From the NCBI RefSeq assembly GCF_007827975.1, contig NZ_VITT01000021.1: a DNA stretch of 64,000 nucleotides; one strand, 5' to 3'. How positions within the stretch are numbered: the first letter of the stretch is position 1; the number at the start of each line of letters is the position of its first letter. Source of the DNA: Nitrospirillum viridazoti. GTDB lineage: Bacteria > Pseudomonadota > Alphaproteobacteria > Azospirillales > Azospirillaceae. Of the stretch, positions 59,388-64,000 are shown one piece after another. Under the pieces are notes generated by a model. That model ran no database searches and had not been told where the DNA came from. It saw only the letters and a program-made list of their open reading frames with translations. A program made the position numbers and the translations under genes.

Positions 59388-60278
59388 ATGGGCATCACGC
59401 CGAAGACGGGGCCGCAGGGCGGGCGTATCTTCATCACGGGCGGGGCCAGCGGCCTGGGCCTGGCGCTGGGTAGGCGCTACGCCCGGGCCGGCTGGCGCGT
59501 GGCCGTGGGCGACATCAACCCCGACGCCATGGCGGCGGCGGTGGCGGAACTGTCGGCCATCGCGCCCGACGCCTTCGCCATTCCCTGCGACGTGCGCGAT
59601 GACGCGGCGCTGGACGCGGCCGCCCAGGCCCTGACCCAACGCTGGGGCGGGGTCGACATCGTCGTCAACAACGCCGGCGTGGCCCAGGCCGGCAACATCG
59701 ACGACACGCCGCTGGATGATTGGCGCTGGATCATCGACATCAACCTGATGGGCGTGGTGCGGGGCTGCAAGGCCTTCACGCCCATGTTCAAGGCGCAGGG
59801 CCACGGCTATTTCGTGAACACCGCTTCCATGGCCGGCCTGCTCGATATGCCGACGATGAGCGCCTACAACGCCACCAAGGCGGCGGTGGTCTCCCTTTCC
59901 GAGACGCTGCAGCACGAACTGGCGCCCAGCGGCATCGGCGTCAGCGTCATCTGCCCCTCCTTCTTCAAGACCAACCTGGCGAGCAGCCTGCGCACCACCG
60001 ACCCGCGCCTGCGGGCCCGGGTGGACAAGCTGCTGAACCGCCCCGGCATCACGGCGGAGGATGTGGCCGAGTACGTGTTCCAGGGCGTGGCCGCAGGCCG
60101 CTGCCACCTGCTGCCGCACAAGGAAGGCCGCCGCTTCTGGCTGATGAAGCGGCTGATGCCGCGCGCCTGGTACGTGGCCATGATCGACAAGCGGGCGCGC
60201 AGCATGGCAACCCCGTCGCGCACCGCCGCCGGCCAGCCCCAGCAGCCGGCGGCCCCTTCGACCGGGTCGCGCGGATGA
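59388..60278 (+). CDS. Short-chain dehydrogenase/reductase
   Basis: The 296-residue classical SDR has TGGASGLG (residues 17-24), NNAG in IVVNNAGVAQ, the catalytic Ser in NTASMAG and YNATK. It is preceded by GGGGAGGG. The C-terminal 30 residues are a Pro/Ala-rich extension that overlaps, by four bases (ATGA), the start of the next gene. Within the ACAD/kinase operon it may oxidise a hydroxy group or reduce a keto group of the acyl-CoA substrate. Confidence 0.88.
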   Translation: MGITPKTGPQGGRIFITGGASGLGLALGRRYARAGWRVAVGDINPDAMAAAVAELSAIAPDAFAIPCDVRDDAALDAAAQALTQRWGGVDIVVNNAGVAQAGNIDDTPLDDWRWIIDINLMGVVRGCKAFTPMFKAQGHGYFVNTASMAGLLDMPTMSAYNATKAAVVSLSETLQHELAPSGIGVSVICPSFFKTNLASSLRTTDPRLRARVDKLLNRPGITAEDVAEYVFQGVAAGRCHLLPHKEGRRFWLMKRLMPRAWYVAMIDKRARSMATPSRTAAGQPQQPAAPSTGSRG

Positions 60279-61399
60279 CGGCGGCTTCCGCGGCGGGGGA
60301 GGCGCCGCCCCGTCCCGTGACCGACCGGGCGGGCCCGGTTCGGCCGGGCGAGAATCTGGACGTTGCGGTGGTCGACCGCTGGCTGAAGGAACGGCGGCCG
60401 GACCTGCGGGGCCTGCCGGCCGTGACGCAGTATTCCGGCGGGGCCAGCAACTGGACTTACCGCCTGGCCTATGGCGAGGACGGGGCGGAGGGCGACTTCA
60501 TCCTGCGCCGGCCACCGGCCGGCACCAAGGCCAAGTCCGCCCATGACATGGCGCGTGAATTCCGTGTGCAACAGGCGCTGAAGCCCGTTTTCCCCTGGGT
60601 TCCCACCATGGTGGGGCTATGCCAGGACGACCGCGTCATCGGCGCCGACTTCTATGTCATGGAACGCATCGCCGGAATAATCCCCCGGGCCAACCTGCCG
60701 CGCGGCCTGGACCTGGGGCCGGACGCGGTGCGCCGCCTATGCTTGGCCATGGTGGACAAGCTGGTGGCCCTGCACCGGGTGGATCCGGAGGCGGCCGGCC
60801 TGTCGGGCCTGGGCAAGGGCGATGGCTATTGCCGCCGCCAGGTGGAGGGGTGGTCCGGCCGCTACCAGAAGGCGCGCACCTGGAACGTGCCCTCCTTCGC
60901 CAAGGTGCGGGCCTGGCTGGTGGCCAACATCCCGGTCGACGCCGCGGCCTGCGTCATCCACAACGACTGGCGCTTCGATAACCTGGTGCTGGACGCGGCT
61001 GACCCCACCCATGTCATCGGCGTGCTGGATTGGGAAATGGCCACCATCGGCGACCCGTTGATGGATCTGGGCGGGGCGCTGGCCTATTGGGTGCAGGCGG
61101 ACGACGACTTCTTCATGCGTTCCATCCGCCGCCAGCCCACCCACCTGCCGGGCATGCTGACGCGGGACCAGGTGGTGGCCCACTACTTGGCGGCCATGGG
61201 CGACTGGCTGGATGCGAAGGCGGTGGACTGGACCTTTTATGAGGTGTTCGGTCTGTTCCGCCTGGCCGTCATCGCCCAGCAGATCTATTACCGCTACCAC
61301 CACCGCCAGACCCGCAACCCGGCCTTCAAGCGCTTCTGGCTGCTGGTGACCTACCTGGACTGGCGCTGCCGCCGCATCCTGCGCCGGGCGGGGCGCTGA
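60275..61399 (+). CDS. APH-type phosphotransferase, ACAD10/11 kinase-like
   Basis: The 374-residue kinase has the aminoglycoside phosphotransferase-like fold: YSGGASNWTYRLAYGEDGAEGDFILRRPPAGTKAKSAHDMAREFRVQQAL (about residues 50-100), the catalytic loop VIHNDWRFDNLVLD (about 227-240) and the metal-binding GVLDWEMATIGDPLMDLG. The same kinase is fused to an acyl-CoA dehydrogenase in vertebrate ACAD10/11 and is separate as LvaA in Pseudomonas, where it phosphorylates 4-hydroxyacyl-CoA. It starts inside the end of the SDR gene (ATGA). The operon with an ACAD makes this role very probable. Confidence 0.88.
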   Translation: MTAASAAGEAPPRPVTDRAGPVRPGENLDVAVVDRWLKERRPDLRGLPAVTQYSGGASNWTYRLAYGEDGAEGDFILRRPPAGTKAKSAHDMAREFRVQQALKPVFPWVPTMVGLCQDDRVIGADFYVMERIAGIIPRANLPRGLDLGPDAVRRLCLAMVDKLVALHRVDPEAAGLSGLGKGDGYCRRQVEGWSGRYQKARTWNVPSFAKVRAWLVANIPVDAAACVIHNDWRFDNLVLDAADPTHVIGVLDWEMATIGDPLMDLGGALAYWVQADDDFFMRSIRRQPTHLPGMLTRDQVVAHYLAAMGDWLDAKAVDWTFYEVFGLFRLAVIAQQIYYRYHHRQTRNPAFKRFWLLVTYLDWRCRRILRRAGR

Positions 61400-61403
61400 T
61401 CCC

Positions 61404-62111
61404 ATGGTGGCGCTGCACCTCATCCGCCATGGCCAGGCCTCCTTCGGGGCGGACGATTACGACCGGCTGTCGGCGCTGGGCATCGCCCAGGGCCGGGTGG
61501 TGGGCCAGCAACTGGGCGCCCGGTTGGGGGCGGCGGACATCGTCGCCGTCAGCGGCAGCCTGAACCGTCACCGCGACACCGCCGCCGCCTGCCTTGAGGC
61601 CATGGGCCGGGGCGGCACGGCCTTGTCCATCGATCCCGACCTGAATGAGTACGACCCGGCCGACGTGGTCGCCTGCCATCGCCCCGACCTGGCCGATGCC
61701 GCCGCGCTCAGGGCGGAACTGGCCACCGCGCCCGATCCCCGCCGCGCCTACCAGGCCCTGTTCGCCGAGGCCGTGGCCCGCTGGATGGGCGGGCAGCACG
61801 ATGCCGACTACGCCGAATGCTGGCCGGTGTTCCGCAACCGTGTGCTCGCCGGCTTGGCCCGGGCGGCCCAGTTGGGCAACACCGTCCTGGTCTTCACCTC
61901 CGGCGGCCCCATCATGGCGGCGGTGCAGGCGGTGCTGGGCTTGGATGATGCCGGCGCCCGGCAGGTGCACTGGGCCCTGGTCAACGGTGGCGTGACCAAG
62001 CTGCTGGCCTCATCCAAGGCCGTGGGCCGGGTAGGGACGGGCTGGTCGCTGTCCAGCCTGAACGAGCAGGCGGGCCTGGACGGGTCGGACGGCCTGCTGA
62101 CATATCGCTGA
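61404..62111 (+). CDS. Histidine phosphatase superfamily protein
   Basis: The 235-residue protein has the phosphoglycerate-mutase-like RHG motif (LHLIRHGQASFGADDYDRLSALGIAQGRVVGQQLG, residues 5-39) with the catalytic His9, and the partner elements SLNRHRDTAAACLEA, NEYDP and VFTSGGPIMAAVQAVLG in the proper order. It lies 4 bp after the kinase gene. It may remove phosphate from a stray phospho-intermediate of the ACAD/kinase pathway, or from cofactors; the substrate is not shown. Confidence 0.88.
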   Translation: MVALHLIRHGQASFGADDYDRLSALGIAQGRVVGQQLGARLGAADIVAVSGSLNRHRDTAAACLEAMGRGGTALSIDPDLNEYDPADVVACHRPDLADAAALRAELATAPDPRRAYQALFAEAVARWMGGQHDADYAECWPVFRNRVLAGLARAAQLGNTVLVFTSGGPIMAAVQAVLGLDDAGARQVHWALVNGGVTKLLASSKAVGRVGTGWSLSSLNEQAGLDGSDGLLTYR

Positions 62112-62120
62112 GGAACAGAG

Positions 62121-62870
62121 ATGCCGGCCAAGACCATCCTCATCACCGGTGCCAGCTCCGGCCTGGGCCTGGGCATGGCCCGGGAATTCGCCGCCCTGGG
62201 CCGGGACCTCGCCCTGTGCGCCCGCCGTACCGACAGGTTGGAGGCGCTGCGGGACGAGCTGCTGCGGGCCCATCCCGGCATCCGCGTCGCCATCCGCCCG
62301 CTGGACGTCACCGACCATGCGGCGGTGTTCGAGACCTTCCGTGCTTTCGATACCGAAATGGGTGGGCTGGATCGCATCATCGTCAACGCCGGCATCGGCT
62401 CCGGCCGGCGCATCGGCACCGGGCACTTCGCCGACAATCTGGCCACGGCCCAGACCAACTTCGTGGCGGCCCTGGCGCAGTGCGAGGCGGCACTGGAATT
62501 GTTCCGACCCCGGAATAGAGGCCATCTGGTGGTCATCTCCTCCATGAGCGCCTTGCGCGGCCTGCCCAAGCATATGACCACCTACGCCGCCACCAAGGCC
62601 GGCCTGGCCGCCCTGACGGAAGGTATCCAGGCCGACCTGCTGCGCAGCCCCATCCGGGTCAGCAGCATCCTGCCCGGCTACATCCGCACCGAACTGAACG
62701 AGGGCGCCAAGCGCCTGCCCTTCGCCATTCCCGGCGACGTGGGCAGCCGCCTGCTGGTGCGCGCCATCGAGCGGGAACCGGCCAAGGCCTATGTCCCCGC
62801 CTGGCCCTGGGCCTACATGGCGCCGATCATGAGGCTGCTGCCCCTGTCGCTGGTGGCGAAGCTGGCCTAG
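62121..62870 (+). CDS. Short-chain dehydrogenase/reductase
   Basis: The 249-residue classical SDR has TGASSGLG (residues 9-16), NAG in IIVNAGIG, the catalytic Ser in ISSMSAL and YAATK. It has a basic NADP-type sequence CARRTDRLEAL after the second strand. It is the fifth and last gene of the operon, 9 bp after the phosphatase; GAGGAA precedes the ATG. Its end overlaps the converging DUF4349 gene by 4 bp. Confidence 0.9.
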   Translation: MPAKTILITGASSGLGLGMAREFAALGRDLALCARRTDRLEALRDELLRAHPGIRVAIRPLDVTDHAAVFETFRAFDTEMGGLDRIIVNAGIGSGRRIGTGHFADNLATAQTNFVAALAQCEAALELFRPRNRGHLVVISSMSALRGLPKHMTTYAATKAGLAALTEGIQADLLRSPIRVSSILPGYIRTELNEGAKRLPFAIPGDVGSRLLVRAIEREPAKAYVPAWPWAYMAPIMRLLPLSLVAKLA

Positions 62871-63763
62871 GCGGCCTTGCGCCGCCAGCGCCGCCAGCGG
62901 CGCCATACCAGCCGCAGCAGCCAGCCGGCCACCAGCACCAATGGTGCCCACGGCAGCATGCGGGCGGTGAAGGTCATGACGTTGGCCAGCGACTCCACCA
63001 GGATGTCGCCGAAATCCTTGGCCGCGGTTTTCAACGGCTGCCAGTTCACGCCTTCGGGTTTGGGCGTGTCCGCGCTGGCGCCGTCATACTGGATGTCCAC
63101 CTTCACCATCTCCGTCTGGGTGCGAAGATAGTCGCGCTGGGCCGTGGCACTTTCGATGTCGCCCTGTATCTGCGCGATTTCCCGTTCCAGGTTCAGCAGG
63201 TCGCCTACGTTCCTGGACGGCGTCTCGCGCAGCAGGGTGGTCAGACGGTCGCGTAGCGCCGCCTTGGTTTCCAGCCGCTTGTCCAGGTCCAGGACGGCCA
63301 TCGTCTTGTCTTCGCTGGACTCGGCATGATTGGTGATTTCCGCTGGCGGCGCCGCCAGGCTGGCGGCGAAGGTCGCGAACGCCGACGGTGGCAGGCGCAG
63401 GGTGGTGTGGGCGTTCACCCACCGCGCGCCGCCCCGGTTCAGGCGCGATTCCAGGATCTCGCAACCGAGGGAGGCGCACAGTTCCAGATGATGGCGCTGG
63501 GCCGCCTCCACCGCATCGACAGGCAGGCTCAGGATATAGCTATGGCTGACGGCGACATATTTGCGCTGGCCCGGCACCTGCGGTGGGGTACCGGGCGCCG
63601 CGAAGGACATGTGCACGGGTGCCGCCGCCGGCGGTGTCGCGACAATCGCCGCGCTACCCGTGACGACCTCCGCCTTCTTTTCCGGCGCCTTACCACAGGC
63701 GGTGACGGCCAGGCAGGCGGCCAGAACAAGCGGCAGGCGAGGCCTGCGGACACAGCCCATCAT
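62867..63763 (-). CDS. DUF4349 lipoprotein
   Basis: The 298-residue lipoprotein has a signal peptide with lipobox VTAC (Cys23), a beta-rich domain (YVAVSHSYILSLPVDAVEAAQRHHLELCASLGCEI and WVNAHTTLRLPPSAFATFAASL), a coiled coil (LDLDKRLETKAALRDRLTTLLRETPSRNVGDLLNLEREIAQIQGDIES) and a C-terminal membrane helix (MLPWAPLVLVAGWLLRLVWRR). This order matches DUF4349 proteins, whose function is unknown. Lipid anchor and C-terminal helix together would place it at the inner membrane. Confidence 0.85.
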   Translation of the reverse strand: MMGCVRRPRLPLVLAACLAVTACGKAPEKKAEVVTGSAAIVATPPAAAPVHMSFAAPGTPPQVPGQRKYVAVSHSYILSLPVDAVEAAQRHHLELCASLGCEILESRLNRGGARWVNAHTTLRLPPSAFATFAASLAAPPAEITNHAESSEDKTMAVLDLDKRLETKAALRDRLTTLLRETPSRNVGDLLNLEREIAQIQGDIESATAQRDYLRTQTEMVKVDIQYDGASADTPKPEGVNWQPLKTAAKDFGDILVESLANVMTFTARMLPWAPLVLVAGWLLRLVWRRWRRWRRKAA

Positions 63764-64000
63764 TTGCGATCCCCATCGGCAAATTGTGTGATGGGCGCAG
63801 ACTAGAAACCAAGGATGGCGGATGTGCGCAGGAAACGTGGCTTTATCGCCACGATCCGTCTATCGGCGCAACTAGGGCGCCTGTGCTGTGTAAGCCAAGC
63901 CCTATTTCTACTGTGTCATAAATATAGCGATAAAATGAGGTGAAGAGTATAACGGAGATTCATGTTCTGTTCGAGAGGCGACATGGATTTTTCTACGGGA
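63764..64000. other. Right-edge intergenic region
   Basis: Apart from the possible start of a gene at 63962, I see no gene here. The stretch 63890-63970 is unusually AT-rich for the window and likely holds a promoter reading rightwards. GTGGC and GCCAC flank TTTATC at about 63836-63851 as a short inverted repeat. Confidence 0.4.
63962..64000 (+). CDS. Possible gene start cut off by the window edge
   Basis: ATG 63962 has GGAG about five bases upstream, and a second in-frame ATG at 63983 has GAGAGG upstream. The reading frame stays open to the window edge. Only 13 codons are visible, so neither the start nor the product can be told. Confidence 0.3.
   Translation, partial: MFCSRGDMDFSTG

Overview
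The window is GC-rich chromosomal DNA with tightly packed genes and no rRNA, tRNA, CRISPR, insertion sequence or phage gene that I could find. Gene content suggests a free-living alphaproteobacterium of the Azospirillaceae/Rhodospirillales type, close to Nitrospirillum or Niveispirillum: alpha-type ModE/ModABC, TonB-receptor loci with a flavin halogenase, many SDRs, LysR and LacI regulators, and LPS glycosyltransferases. The assignment is an inference from gene content; no marker gene is present.

Layout. 0.5-6.3 kb: an MFS exporter, two LysE-type exporters, an acetoacetate decarboxylase, a divergent NAD(P)-binding protein/HxlR regulator pair, and a small lipoprotein. 6.3-8.7 kb: a large HAMP/coiled-coil membrane protein. 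9.1-13.9 kb: envelope polysaccharide genes (GT4, GT9, O-antigen ligase) around ygfZ. 14-23.5 kb: nitronate monooxygenase, an SDR pair with a divergent LysR, an epimerase, an orphan solute-binding protein, and a PadR-controlled MFS transporter. 23.6-27.7 kb: molybdate uptake (modABC) with a lone ModE DNA-binding domain and a 13-bp-arm ModE-type operator before modA; an exported beta-propeller gene lies between. 28-36 kb: glutathione peroxidase, GNAT, AtoE-type transporter, RDD protein, and two tandem exported double retropepsins. 36-41.9 kb: leuCD, LysR, Crp/Fnr, class II aldolase and PPK2. 42-52.5 kb: a coherent nutrient locus with two LacI regulators, two sugar transporters, a TonB-dependent receptor and a divergent tryptophan-halogenase homologue whose shared promoter holds three LacI-type dyads. 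52.6-57.9 kb: another MFS protein, a degenerate GGDEF-EAL protein, a Sel1 protein and a LysR. 58-62.9 kb: a five-gene operon (acyl-CoA dehydrogenase, SDR, APH-type kinase, histidine phosphatase, SDR) resembling split ACAD10/11 and the Lva system, so probably handling hydroxylated acyl-CoAs. The last gene is a DUF4349 lipoprotein.

The most unusual observation is a roughly 100-bp dispersed two-hairpin element in three diverged copies (38161-38243 minus strand, 40807-40908, 59237-59335). The second hairpin has a different stem sequence in each copy, but pairing is preserved and the GGAT loop is invariant. That covariation is what a structured RNA or structured mobile repeat would show. One copy encodes the last residues of a LysR protein. 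A second cross-locus signal is a 12-bp palindrome, GACAACGTTGTC, found both before the TonB receptor/halogenase pair and before the distant beta-propeller gene.
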